In this document: positions 1-8,626 of the stretch, piece by piece
Layout: every line of letters begins with the position of its first letter
How positions within the stretch are numbered: the first letter of the stretch is position 1
Source of the DNA: Deltaproteobacteria bacterium
GTDB taxonomy: Bacteria > Desulfobacterota > Desulfobulbia > Desulfobulbales > Desulfocapsaceae
NCBI GenBank assembly: GCA_026388715.1
Contig: JAPLJF010000002.1
Location: forward strand, 43,305-107,304
DNA: 64,000 bases
Direction: 5' to 3'
Notes under the pieces: generated by a model
What the model was told of the DNA's origin: nothing
Database searches by the model: none
What the model saw: only the letters and a program-made list of their open reading frames with translations
Made by a program: the position numbers and the translations under genes

Positions 1-1
1 T

Positions 2-658
2 GGTCCGATCAGAAGCATTCTGCTCCTGCTGGCCATGGTCAGTCTCATGGGGATGCCCTATTCCGTGCTGGTGCCGGTCTTTGCCAAGGAGGTCCTGCAT
101 GGTGGCGCCCATACCTTTGGATTTTTGATGGCGGCAGCAGGCAGCGGCGCCATGATCGGCACGCTTTATCTTGCCTCCCGTCAGAGTGTCCTCGGGCTTG
201 GCCGGGTGATTGTGATGGCGACGATTTTTTTCGCTGTCGGTATTGCCACCTTTGCCCTTTCCAGCAATTTCATCCTCTCGCTTACGGCGCTGTCGGTGAC
301 AGGATTTGGGGGAATGACCCTGGTTGCCTCTTGCAACACGGTTCTGCAGACGATTCTGGACGAAGACAAACGCGGCCGGGTCATGAGCTTTTTTACCGTG
401 GCGTTTATGGGGGTGGCGCCGTTTGGAAGTCTCGGCGCCGGGTCAATGGCCGGCATTATCGGCCCGCGTACCACCTTGCTTCTCGGCAGTATTGGCTGCC
501 TTGCCGGGGCTGCCGTTTTTGCACGATACCTGCCGCAGATCAGGGAGAAAGTGCGCCCCATTTATCTGCGCATGGGAATTATTCAGGAAGTCGCCAATGG
601 CATGGAGAGTGCGGCAGAACAACCGCCATTGCCGGAAGACCATTCATCTGAAAAATAA
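2..658 (+). CDS. MFS transporter, C-terminal part (5' end outside window)
   Basis: The reading frame is open to the left edge, so only the C-terminal half of a major facilitator superfamily permease is present (about 218 residues). Roughly five to six hydrophobic segments are visible, ending near residue 175 with a hydrophilic tail rich in E and P. The loop 'DEDKRGRVMSFF' followed by a small-residue helix matches the MFS_3/EntS-like group, where R-G-R-V-x-S sits between helices 10 and 11. Substrate cannot be told from this fragment. It is the only plus-strand gene left of the long minus-strand block. Confidence 0.8.
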   Translation, partial: GPIRSILLLLAMVSLMGMPYSVLVPVFAKEVLHGGAHTFGFLMAAAGSGAMIGTLYLASRQSVLGLGRVIVMATIFFAVGIATFALSSNFILSLTALSVTGFGGMTLVASCNTVLQTILDEDKRGRVMSFFTVAFMGVAPFGSLGAGSMAGIIGPRTTLLLGSIGCLAGAAVFARYLPQIREKVRPIYLRMGIIQEVANGMESAAEQPPLPEDHSSEK

Positions 659-709
659 TTGCGGCTTGAAACAGCCTCTTTGACCTTCCCAGGAGATAAG
701 AGGACATCC

Positions 710-769
710 ATGATTGAGCAAGGATCTTCAGAATATGGTAACGACGAACACCCGTCCGGCACGTCTTAA
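710..769 (+). other. Possible truncated gene start (19 codons)
   Basis: An ATG preceded by AGGAGATAAGAGG opens a 19-codon frame that stops where the convergent cytochrome gene ends. It may be the stub of a gene that once followed the MFS gene and was cut by the incoming minus-strand block. The peptide alone is too short to identify and could be chance. Confidence 0.2.
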
Positions 770-1083
770 AACGTCTTCAGGATATGCTCGGCGATCGCCT
801 TGGCGTCGCTGTCGGGCAGGACGTTGCTATCGAACTTCGACATGCCCGGCCCGGGGTTGCGCATCTTGTCAACGATTGCTTCGACGGTGTTGACCTCCCG
901 TTCCCCCTTATATAGAGTTTCGTGAGGTTTGATGATGTTGCCGCCGTTCGGATGGCAGACACTGCAGTGTTGCTTAAAAAGCTCTTCCCCGGTGGCTGAA
1001 GCCTGTGCGGTATTTGCCGTTGATATCCACAGACAGATGGCTGACAAAGTAAGTGTAAGGGTAACAAGTTTTTTCATTTTCAT
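766..1083 (-). CDS. Small periplasmic c-type cytochrome
   Basis: A 105-residue protein with a Sec signal peptide (residues 1 to about 28, ending TAQASA) and a single heme c site CSVCH near residue 40. A methionine in 'GPGMSKF' about 40 residues later is a good candidate for the sixth heme ligand, so this is a class I mono-heme cytochrome of the c6/c553 type. It is the third gene of a minus-strand unit with sorA and sorB, 20 bp downstream of sorB. It probably accepts electrons from the sulfite dehydrogenase cytochrome subunit. RBS AAGGATT precedes the ATG. Confidence 0.85.
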   Translation of the reverse strand: MKMKKLVTLTLTLSAICLWISTANTAQASATGEELFKQHCSVCHPNGGNIIKPHETLYKGEREVNTVEAIVDKMRNPGPGMSKFDSNVLPDSDAKAIAEHILKTF

Positions 1084-1103
1084 AATCCTTATCTATTAAA
1101 GAG

Positions 1104-1448
1104 TTATTTTTCGTCGGTACCATATTGTGCGGCAAGATAACTGCTGATGGTTTTGGCATCCTCGTCGGAGATCGGCGCACCAAAGACCTTGATCATCTTG
1201 TGGACTTCGCTATCCCAGGTTTTCGCAGGCAAGCGGGGCTGCATCGGAATGTAATCGGGGCTGTGACAGATGCCGCACAAGGTCATCACCTTGTCTTTGC
1301 CGGCCCCTTCTTTTAACTCGGCAGGAATAGTCGGCAGGGTGATTGAATGAACAGGCCCCATTTCTTCGGCCTGCACCATCGGGACATGATGCTGAATAAG
1401 GAAAGCTCCGGCTGATACCAGTATGGCGAATACGATATTTTTTTTCAT
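1104..1448 (-). CDS. sorB: SorB-like cytochrome c subunit of sulfite dehydrogenase
   Basis: A 114-residue protein with a signal peptide (cleavage near VQA-EE) and one heme site CGICH near residue 58, followed by 'YIPMQP'. Length, single heme and position directly after a molybdopterin sulfite oxidase match SorB of SorAB sulfite:cytochrome c oxidoreductase. Its AGGAGGGG ribosome site overlaps the end of sorA and only 8 bp separate the genes, so they are likely translationally linked. SorB would pass two electrons, one at a time, from the Mo site to the small cytochrome encoded next. Confidence 0.82.
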   Translation of the reverse strand: MKKNIVFAILVSAGAFLIQHHVPMVQAEEMGPVHSITLPTIPAELKEGAGKDKVMTLCGICHSPDYIPMQPRLPAKTWDSEVHKMIKVFGAPISDEDAKTISSYLAAQYGTDEK

Positions 1449-1456
1449 ATCCCCTC

Positions 1457-2647
1457 CTATCCGACGATGACGTCGACTTTTTCAATATTGTTGAGCATAT
1501 AGCCAGCCGGATTCCACAGACGGTCAAAAGGCTGGGACTCTCCGATACTGTTAGTTGCTCGCGCCATCAGGGTGTGTTTTCCTTTCTGCGCCGGCTTCCA
1601 GGGCAGCGTCCACTGGACCCAGGAGTACTTGCCGAGATCCTTGCCCAATTTGGTCTCCTTCCAGGTCTTGCCGCCATCCACCGAAACAACGACATCCTTG
1701 ATGCCGTAACCGCCAGAGAAGGCAAGGCCGGAGATAGCCACCTCCTTGCCCGCCGGCAACCGGTTGCCTTCGGAGGGCTCGATGATAAGCGAACGGGTAT
1801 TCATCCGGTTGATCGGCACGGTCTTGCCGGGCTTTGTGCCGGGCGGTACACAGGCACAGGGATTGGCCGGGATGCGGTAGGCCGGATCCATCCAGAATGT
1901 TTCCAGCGGTTTGGACAGCACGGTCACATCGCTGAGCGCCTTTACCCAATACGACGCATACCAGCCCGGCACGACCAGTCGGGCCGGAAAGCCGTTGAGC
2001 ATGGTCAGCGGTTTGCCGTTCATCTCGTAGGCGATGATGATATCTTCTTCCAGGGCCTTGTCTACCGGCAGCGACTTGACCAGGTCCGGGACGGTGGGAA
2101 GCGGCCCGGAATCGAGGCCATTAAAGGCCACTTCCACCGAATCTCCCTTGATTCCGACCTTGGCCAGAATGTCCTTCAGGCGGACGCCGCCCCAGGTGAT
2201 ATTACCCATGGCGCCGTTGCCCCACTGCCCCCCGGGAACGCGCGGGTCAAAGAAGCTGCGGCCGTTGCCGGCACATTGGATGACGGCGGTATAGGTGACC
2301 TTGGGGAGTCCTTTCAGGTCATCCATCGAGAGTTCCAAGGGCCGCTCGGTATTGCCGCCGACCTTGAGACGCCAGGTCCGCAGATCGACTGAGGTGGGGA
2401 TATTGGCGATATGCCAGCGGACAAAGAGCGCTTCGTTCGGCGTGATCAGTTCCTTGAAAAAATGTTTGGGCGTCTCCAGCTGCGGTGGTCGTGAGGTGAG
2501 GAGGATCAGGTCCGTCTTTTCGGGGAAACGGACCAATTTCCCCTCACTGGCAAAAAGATCGGTTGGTATCCCCCCAAAGGCGGTTATCATGCCGATAGAA
2601 CTTGAGGTTTTCAGGAAATCCCGACGTGAAAAAAATCTACTCTTCAT
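1457..2647 (-). CDS. sorA: SorA-like molybdopterin sulfite dehydrogenase, Tat-exported
   Basis: A 396-residue protein of the sulfite oxidase family, expected to oxidise sulfite to sulfate in the periplasm. The Tat motif SRRDFLK is at residues 7-13. The Mo-ligating cysteine lies in 'VIQCAGNGR' (about residue 125). A dimerisation (Mo-co_dimer) domain fills the C-terminal third ('VVVSVDGGKTW'). An upstream in-frame extension of 47 codons exists, but GGAGGGG sits just before ATG 2647 and the Tat motif fits this start. sorB and a second cytochrome follow. No N-terminal heme b5 domain is present, as expected for bacterial SorA. Confidence 0.88.
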   Translation of the reverse strand: MKSRFFSRRDFLKTSSSIGMITAFGGIPTDLFASEGKLVRFPEKTDLILLTSRPPQLETPKHFFKELITPNEALFVRWHIANIPTSVDLRTWRLKVGGNTERPLELSMDDLKGLPKVTYTAVIQCAGNGRSFFDPRVPGGQWGNGAMGNITWGGVRLKDILAKVGIKGDSVEVAFNGLDSGPLPTVPDLVKSLPVDKALEEDIIIAYEMNGKPLTMLNGFPARLVVPGWYASYWVKALSDVTVLSKPLETFWMDPAYRIPANPCACVPPGTKPGKTVPINRMNTRSLIIEPSEGNRLPAGKEVAISGLAFSGGYGIKDVVVSVDGGKTWKETKLGKDLGKYSWVQWTLPWKPAQKGKHTLMARATNSIGESQPFDRLWNPAGYMLNNIEKVDVIVG

Positions 2648-3047
2648 ATACCCCTCCTTCAATGGAATTGTTTTGAAAAAAGACCTCCGACTGCATTTCA
2701 TTACGGCAACAATGATTAGGAAATGAAAAGATATGAACATCCACAGGTGAAGAACATAGCGTGGAAACTTTAATGAATTATTTACCACGATAAATTATCA
2801 TACCGCGGCCGGATATTAAAACTTTTTTTGCCTTGGAAACTCAAAATAAAACAAAGGGACTTCACACATGTTTTTCTCCCTCTTTCCCTTCCAGCCGGGC
2901 AATTGCCGCTTGAGCGTACGACGATTACCATGTAAAGAATGGCATGCTACATAAACTGTTCTTAAAACTGGAGGAACCCCATCTCGCAGAAGATGTTTCA
3001 CTTTCCCCGGAACAGTTGGTCCAACCTGAAAAGGCCAACCCTCAAAA
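2648..3047. other. 400-bp gap, no gene recognised
   Basis: This stretch lies upstream of sorA and downstream of the DsrE-like gene. It presumably carries the sorA promoter. A 61-codon minus-strand frame (2816-3001) has no recognisable signature and no strong ribosome site, and I treat it as chance. Confidence 0.5.
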
Positions 3048-3579
3048 CTACGGCTGCATTTGCACGTAACCTTCCTGTATCAACTGGATCAGGCGGCCCA
3101 CTGCTCCTGAGTTCACCTTCACGCCCGGCAGCAGGTCTTCATTGCCCCATTTGTGGTTTTTCATGGAGACCGCACATTCTTCTATCTGCACCCCCTGTTT
3201 GAGCAATTCGGCGATACGGTCTTTATAGGGGTTGCCGGTGCTGACATGGCGATACGCGTTGTAAGCTTTGTCGTTCAAGGTCATGTATGCTGCATCACCA
3301 TGGAAGATGCTGATAATCTGGCCTTTTGTCCCTTGTTCCTTGAAACGGTTGGCCAGCAGATGCATATAGTTAATGCCAACGGGTAAATCTCCGGCAAACG
3401 CCAGATGATCCATATTAAACACGACATTCGCTTCGTTAAGCACCACGGGAATATCAACATGAATAGCGTCTGCGGCCTTGCCATCTTTGTTTTCAGCGGC
3501 CAACAGTGATCGCCTCTGCCCCAAAACTTACAACCAAAATCATTATAAACAAAATTTGCGCCCATTTGCTTCCTGCCAT
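3048..3579 (-). pseudogene. DsrE/DsrF-like exported protein, frameshifted after signal peptide
   Basis: GGAGG followed by ATG 3579 opens a frame encoding a clear signal peptide (MAGSKWAQILFIMILVV, then SFGAEA), which hits TGA at once. The mature part continues in another frame as 'AAENKDGKAADAI' through about 150 residues of DsrE-like fold, ending 'GRLIQLIQEGYVQMQP'. A single-base indel near 3500-3520 would join them. Either the gene is freshly inactivated or the assembly has one error. DsrE-like proteins carry or relay sulfur on a cysteine; here 'EECAVSM' holds the candidate Cys. The neighbourhood (sorAB, phosphoesterase) supports a sulfur role. Confidence 0.75.
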
Positions 3580-3693
3580 TTTAGTTCCTCCTTCTTTTGT
3601 GATGACTCATGTTACCTCGTTTATTTGCAAGCAGTTATTGTTTTCCCGAATCCCTCCTCACCTCCTTTGTTGGCCGAAAACGCCGACACCTTC

Positions 3694-5142
3694 TTATACC
3701 GCCACAAAAGTGCCCCTGAGTTCTGCGTGAATGGGATGATGAGCAGCCAGATACTTTCGCATGGCATCTATCATTCGCTCAGATCGGTTTTCACGATTGC
3801 GTCCATATTTCGGAGGGACCCCTTGCGGGGTTACGAATGCTGCGGGGTAGTATCGGCTGGGGTGTACCTCTTCGTTGCCGGCAAATAATTTTTGAATCCG
3901 CTGCCCTGGGGGATTCTCTATCTTGAAGTACACATTAAGACCGAGACAGCGCTTGACATAGCCTCCCATCTGTAGATAAGGATCGCAAGAGAATGTCCTT
4001 TCAAGGTTCTCCTCCAGCATCGCCTTGATTTCCTCTCCCGTCAACTCTACTGTTGAGACCGGCGGATTCATGGGAATGATGTTGTAAAGGTCATTCAAGG
4101 TTACCTTTCCGGGAACTATTGGTGCGCCGTAGCGCCAGCCATTTGAAAATGCCAACTGTGCCCCGGTGCTTTCAAGCAACGCCTGGAGGAGGAAATTATC
4201 CATAGTGGCCTCCAGGGTTGTTCCCCGGTTGAGCGCGGTGGCAGTTTCGCCGACAACCTCCGAGAGGTCATGTTTATACGGTGCGAGTGCCTGTCTTACC
4301 AGGTCATCTACTATGGGATCAGGTTGTATAGCTGCTTCGACCTCAATCAACCGATGCCGGTAATCGACGATTTGTCCGCCCTCCACCTCCAGATCCAGGC
4401 GACCCAAAAAGGAACCATGGCAGCCTGACTGCATAACTATGGTTTTACCATTAAGAACTGGCTGATACAGGCGATTATGGGTATGGCCGCTGAGACAAAT
4501 ATCTACGCCATGCACCTCGGACAACAGCTTCATCTCCTGCGGAAATCCGAGGTGGGAGACCAATATGACCAAGTCGACCTTTTCCTGGGCGCGTAACATA
4601 TCGACAATCAGCGGAAGTTCGTCCCTGCCCAGGGTAAAGGAGATGCCTTCGCTATAAGAAGGCGGCATAGCCTTATCCACAATATTTGAGGCTATCCCGA
4701 CAAGGCCGACTCGCAATCCGCCAATCTCTTTCACAACATACGGCTGATAGACCAGCTTCTTGGTCTCTTTATCGTAGACATTGTTTGCCAGCATCGGATA
4801 ATGAAGCTCAGCAACTCGTTGCTTAAATACCTTTGGGCCATAGGCAAACTCCCAGTGAGCGGTCATGGCATCAAGCCCCAACGAGTTCAAGATGGGAACC
4901 AAAGCCTGCCCCTGTGTATCCAAGGCAGGGTAGGTGCCATGAATGGTATCGCCACAGTCGCAAAAGAGAGTACGTCCCTGACTTTCAGCCCGGATCTGTT
5001 TTACAAGCGTGGCAATGCGGGCGTACCCTCCCGCTGGACGGTATTCTGCGTGGTCGCCCTGCCAGAACAACTCCTGGTGCAAATCAAAATAGGCATGGCT
5101 GTCGTTCATTTGAACTATTGAAAGTATCTTTCTGCTCTTCAT
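3694..5142 (-). CDS. Metallophosphoesterase/5'-nucleotidase family protein (SoxB/UshA-like)
   Basis: A 482-residue two-domain protein. The N-terminal dinuclear metallophosphoesterase domain (residues 10-260) shows 'NDSHAY', 'CGDTIHG', 'ANNV', 'SHLG' and 'GHTHNRLY'. The C-terminal 5'-nucleotidase substrate domain covers about 285-470. The family includes periplasmic UshA and the SoxB thiosulfohydrolase, yet no signal peptide is visible here, so it may be cytoplasmic. That makes a classical SoxB or UshA assignment unsafe. A strong AGGAGAAGGAA precedes the ATG. A near-identical, inactivated copy lies at 11086-12534. The sulfur-gene context favours a SoxB-like role, but nucleotidase activity is equally possible. 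Confidence 0.8.
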   Translation of the reverse strand: MKSRKILSIVQMNDSHAYFDLHQELFWQGDHAEYRPAGGYARIATLVKQIRAESQGRTLFCDCGDTIHGTYPALDTQGQALVPILNSLGLDAMTAHWEFAYGPKVFKQRVAELHYPMLANNVYDKETKKLVYQPYVVKEIGGLRVGLVGIASNIVDKAMPPSYSEGISFTLGRDELPLIVDMLRAQEKVDLVILVSHLGFPQEMKLLSEVHGVDICLSGHTHNRLYQPVLNGKTIVMQSGCHGSFLGRLDLEVEGGQIVDYRHRLIEVEAAIQPDPIVDDLVRQALAPYKHDLSEVVGETATALNRGTTLEATMDNFLLQALLESTGAQLAFSNGWRYGAPIVPGKVTLNDLYNIIPMNPPVSTVELTGEEIKAMLEENLERTFSCDPYLQMGGYVKRCLGLNVYFKIENPPGQRIQKLFAGNEEVHPSRYYPAAFVTPQGVPPKYGRNRENRSERMIDAMRKYLAAHHPIHAELRGTFVAV

Positions 5143-5293
5143 TTCCTTCTCCTTCCTTTCAGTCAGGTCACTGCCTTCTTCTCTGATTGATAATCTTCAC
5201 CAACCTCCCGCGGACATCTGCCGTCAGGCTCCCGAAAACCGATAGACAGCGCCATGCTAAAATGGTAAGATTCATAATACTCTCCTCAAGAGT

Positions 5294-7189
5294 TTATTCA
5301 TGATGGTATTTCCCCCCGCTTTCCAATATCTTGTCGTATCCGGCTTTTTCTTCAGCATATGCCCTCTTGTCTCTTATCTTCGGGATGGAAAAGTTTCCCT
5401 TTAAACCCCACTTGCCTGACAGGGGCTTAAGTCCCTCCGGGGTCGATGTCCCATCGGCCCCGGAAAGGTTTTCAATCCTCAAACCCTTTCTGTCAGCCAC
5501 AAGCGTGAAACTGCCTGACAGGACATCCTTATAAGCGGTATCAGGGTTTTCCATCCACTTGTAATCCACTACAACCTTTTGCGCCCCTTCTGCTCCGTGA
5601 CAGCTCTCACAGGTTCTGGCCTTTGTTACGGCATGGGCAACCTTGTCGATATTCAACCAGGCCATGACCGTGCCTTCATCCTTGCTGCCTTCATAGGTTC
5701 CCGTGACAGCAAAGGCATCATCGGACGGATATTCCCTCTTCATATTTACATCCGGCTTGCTCCTGAAGATAAGCTTCCCTGTCAGCTTTATCTCCTCCTT
5801 CTTAACATTGGTTGAGATGTGCGGGACTATGTGATAGGGGTTCCACTGGTCTTTCTTATTCTTAAGGATGATGGGGGCCATTGCATTAACCGTATAAAGT
5901 GGATGCCTGTTCAGGGGGGTCTCCACCCCGAATTTTTTTCCAGGCGCCCAGAAGTTAAAGGCATAGCCTGCTATTAAGGGGGTATGGCAGGCCTCGCAGG
6001 AGAGATTCCTGTGCATTCCCTTCTTATGGTTAGATACCTCTTGTTTATGACATTTTGCACACTGCACTGGCTCGGGACTCCTTATCTGATCTCCCATATT
6101 ATGGGTTTTGTGATTCTGATTATGACAGTCCACGCAGGTTATGCCTTTGGCAAAGTGTATGTCGGGGGTCTCAATATATTTTTTTGAGTTCTCATTCTGC
6201 GGATCAGCCACAGCATTCCTGGCAAAATTCCCCTTTATAAATCCATCGCCCCTCCGTCTTTCCATGGGGCCGGCGTGACATATCTGGGCCCTGCCGCCGC
6301 CCATGCACGAAAGCGCCGGAGGTTTAAAGGAAAAGGTATGAACGCCTGCCTCTTTTGGGCTGCCCTTACTGTCTCTGGCCTCTTTATTAAAAGGACTGTA
6401 ATGACAATCCAGGCAACCTGCATGGCAGGTATTACAGTTTCTCTGGTTGGCGAATGCCTGCTCTTTGCCAAGATGGGCAGTGCTGACAGCATTGTATCTC
6501 TCCATATTTTTGGCAGTAAAGCTGTCATTGTCGGGCGTTGTCGTGGCTGCTGTCCAGAGGCCGCAGGTCTGAGGACCAGTAGGGCCGACCCAGGTTACAT
6601 ACTGGCTCTGGGTCAAGGCCAAACCCATTGTTGTCTTCATATAGCTTTTGACAGCCTCCGGGTGGCAGGTTCCACAAGTCTTCTCGGCAATGCCCGGATT
6701 AAAGGCACTAGTATTGATATCCTTGTCATGCCATTGGATAACCGACACCCTTGGGTTAAGCACAGGTTTTCCATCCTTGCCGATTACTCTTGGGAAAAGG
6801 GCATTGCCGGCAAAGTCACCTTTCGGCTTCAAACTTTTGATGGATTCCCTGTCTTCTCCTGTAAGCTCCCTCCTCGAAACTGCAACAGATCCCTTCTTCA
6901 TGACCACAGCTAACCCCAGGATGCCTTTATGCGCCCCTTCAATGGTATTGTCCTTGGGGTTTCCCTGATGACACATCTCGCAGGTTGCAGGCATGCCGGA
7001 CTGCTTTTCCACTGTCTCCTCGGTTATGGTAAACTCCGGATAGCCCAACTCCTGCATCTTTTTTTCATTGCTATGGCACTGAAGACAGGTGCTGGTTTCT
7101 TTAGGTCCCTGTTGAGCAATGGTCTTATGACTGGTAATAAGCAATATGCTTATACTTAGCATCAGCCCGAATATTACTTGTTTTTTCAT
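5294..7189 (-). CDS. Multiheme c-type cytochrome, 9 CXXCH sites plus one CX8CH
   Basis: A 631-residue periplasmic protein with an N-terminal signal peptide (residues 1-25). Nine canonical heme sites can be read in order: CLQCH, CEMCH, CGTCH, CNTCH, CLDCH, CVDCH, CAKCH, CEACH, CESCH. Between the fifth and sixth lies 'CMGGGRAQICH', a CX8CH arrangement that may bind a tenth heme. The last third (after about residue 450) is heme-poor except for CESCH and may be a beta-rich domain. The heme packing recalls octaheme nitrite/sulfite reductases and hydroxylamine oxidoreductases. The substrate is unknown; neighbouring DsrE-like and SoxB-like genes suggest a sulfur compound. RBS AGGGGAAGAG. Confidence 0.85.
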   Translation of the reverse strand: MKKQVIFGLMLSISILLITSHKTIAQQGPKETSTCLQCHSNEKKMQELGYPEFTITEETVEKQSGMPATCEMCHQGNPKDNTIEGAHKGILGLAVVMKKGSVAVSRRELTGEDRESIKSLKPKGDFAGNALFPRVIGKDGKPVLNPRVSVIQWHDKDINTSAFNPGIAEKTCGTCHPEAVKSYMKTTMGLALTQSQYVTWVGPTGPQTCGLWTAATTTPDNDSFTAKNMERYNAVSTAHLGKEQAFANQRNCNTCHAGCLDCHYSPFNKEARDSKGSPKEAGVHTFSFKPPALSCMGGGRAQICHAGPMERRRGDGFIKGNFARNAVADPQNENSKKYIETPDIHFAKGITCVDCHNQNHKTHNMGDQIRSPEPVQCAKCHKQEVSNHKKGMHRNLSCEACHTPLIAGYAFNFWAPGKKFGVETPLNRHPLYTVNAMAPIILKNKKDQWNPYHIVPHISTNVKKEEIKLTGKLIFRSKPDVNMKREYPSDDAFAVTGTYEGSKDEGTVMAWLNIDKVAHAVTKARTCESCHGAEGAQKVVVDYKWMENPDTAYKDVLSGSFTLVADRKGLRIENLSGADGTSTPEGLKPLSGKWGLKGNFSIPKIRDKRAYAEEKAGYDKILESGGKYHHE

Positions 7190-7223
7190 CTCTTCCCCTT
7201 CTGGTTTTGTAAGTGTTGCACAT

Positions 7224-7775
7224 TCACGGGGTTATTTCCATGTAGCCGGATTTTTCGAAATCAACCACAGCCCCGATGCCGGATACCACGATGCGGCTGA
7301 AAGGGAAAATATCTTCCAGTTTATAGCCTTTCAATTTCATGGCCACATGACACTCGTACATCTTCACCCCGCCTCTGTGCATGGCTTCAATCATCGCCTT
7401 GTTGGGATTGCCTTTGGGATGAGGCTGCTTAACTTTGAGATTATACGCCTCATCAGTCAGCAGAAACTGGGCTCCATCGCCCCTGAAAACCATAATGATC
7501 TCATAGTCTTTTCCGGACTTCATACCGAGGGCGGTATATTGATCATAAAGGTTTTTGGTCGCCATGACCTGCTTGCTTATGCCGTTCGGTATGGTGTCCG
7601 CATAATTTATTTGAGCAACCACTTTAATCCCTGTTTGATTAACAATCTGCAGCGGGGGCTTTGTATTTTCTGCTTCTACCCCATCTGTTTCAGCCCAGGC
7701 AACATGTTGGCAACCTGTCAGGAAGAGGACAGAGAGTCCGAATACCATTGCCAAAAAATTAGTTTTTCTCGCCAT
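7224..7775 (-). CDS. DsrE-family lipoprotein
   Basis: A 183-residue protein with a type II signal peptide; the lipobox LTGC puts the lipidated cysteine near residue 22. The mature part (about residues 40-183) follows the DsrE/F-like pattern: 'VVAQINYAD', a central 'IIMVFRGDGAQFLL', then 'GVKMYECHVAMK' with a cysteine at the position used in sulfur relay, and a final 'VDFEKSGYMEITP'. It begins 2 bp after the K+ channel gene, with its own GGAG site, so the two are probably co-transcribed. It likely binds sulfur on the periplasmic face of a membrane. Confidence 0.78.
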   Translation of the reverse strand: MARKTNFLAMVFGLSVLFLTGCQHVAWAETDGVEAENTKPPLQIVNQTGIKVVAQINYADTIPNGISKQVMATKNLYDQYTALGMKSGKDYEIIMVFRGDGAQFLLTDEAYNLKVKQPHPKGNPNKAMIEAMHRGGVKMYECHVAMKLKGYKLEDIFPFSRIVVSGIGAVVDFEKSGYMEITP

Positions 7776-7777
7776 AA

Positions 7778-8479
7778 TTATTCTCCATTTTTGATTTTCA
7801 CCTGCTGGGTCCGGTGTGAAGAGTAGTTGCCAACAAGACTGGCCACCATTACAGCCAGATAAAACTGGCCGATTGCCGCTTCAAGATAAGCCAAGGTGCG
7901 CACCAGGACGCCGACCGGCACGATGTCTCCGTATCCAAGGCCGGTCAGCGTGACAAAGCTGAAATAGGTCAGCGCGGGGAATTGTGGCTGCCCACCCTCG
8001 GCGAGGCTACCGGAAAATGCTGCCCATCCGAACGGGTACAGCAGTTGATACATGATGGCCCAGATCAGCCCCAGCAACAGGTAGACACAGAAGGCCCCGA
8101 CCAGTGAATTGAGGTCGGCCTGGTGCCAGACGAACACGTTGCGCGCGGCGATCAGACAACTCAGGATGTCGAATATCAATACCAGCAGAAACCTTAAGGG
8201 TTCGAGAATCTGGTGGTCGTCGAAAACTTTGATTGCGGTAATGACTAAAATGGCCACAACCAGCAGCATCCCGATGCGAAAAATGCGGCGCGAGGCCAAC
8301 ATACTCCAAACACTGACCAGCATGGACAGGTTGAATATCAGTATTACGGAGTAGCGCCCGATGCTCGGGAATACACTCATAAAAGGCAGCGCCAGCAAGA
8401 TGAGCAACAGACCTGCTAACAGGTACCAAAAATTCCCGCTTCGGTGGGTCTTACCAAGTGTTTGCATTTTGCTCTCCAT
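7778..8479 (-). CDS. Two-pore-helix potassium channel family protein
   Basis: A 233-residue membrane protein. Several hydrophobic helices fill the first 140 residues, followed by a pore loop with the K+ filter 'TLTGLGYGDI' and a last helix ending 'VASLVGNYSSH'. This is the Ion_trans_2 pattern with extra N-terminal helices. No RCK/TrkA-N domain is attached. A second ATG at 8467 is preceded by GGAG at good spacing and may be the true start. The gene is immediately upstream of the DsrE lipoprotein, an unusual pairing whose functional meaning is not evident. Confidence 0.85.
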   Translation of the reverse strand: MESKMQTLGKTHRSGNFWYLLAGLLLILLALPFMSVFPSIGRYSVILIFNLSMLVSVWSMLASRRIFRIGMLLVVAILVITAIKVFDDHQILEPLRFLLVLIFDILSCLIAARNVFVWHQADLNSLVGAFCVYLLLGLIWAIMYQLLYPFGWAAFSGSLAEGGQPQFPALTYFSFVTLTGLGYGDIVPVGVLVRTLAYLEAAIGQFYLAVMVASLVGNYSSHRTQQVKIKNGE

Positions 8480-8626
8480 ACGTTTTACCTAAAGTCGTTA
8501 TTACTGGCGAGTGAGTCTATGCATGGTGGTAAATGGCCTAATGGTTCAAGGCGCAGCGGGTTTTTCCGCGGCTGCCGGTGGTTGGGCATTGAATGTTGCC
8601 ACGATCGGATCGTGGGATCATCGCTG

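Noticed and set aside
1574-2392. Long plus-strand frame opposite sorA
   Set aside because: It is the antisense of a well-identified gene; residue usage (many R, G, H) is typical of a shadow frame.
2816-3001. 61-codon minus-strand frame upstream of sorA
   Set aside because: No motif, no signal peptide, no good ribosome site; composition like non-coding spacer.
3694-5142. Calling the phosphoesterase SoxB outright
   Set aside because: No signal peptide and no adjacent soxXAYZ genes; the motifs fit the wider SoxB/UshA family equally well.
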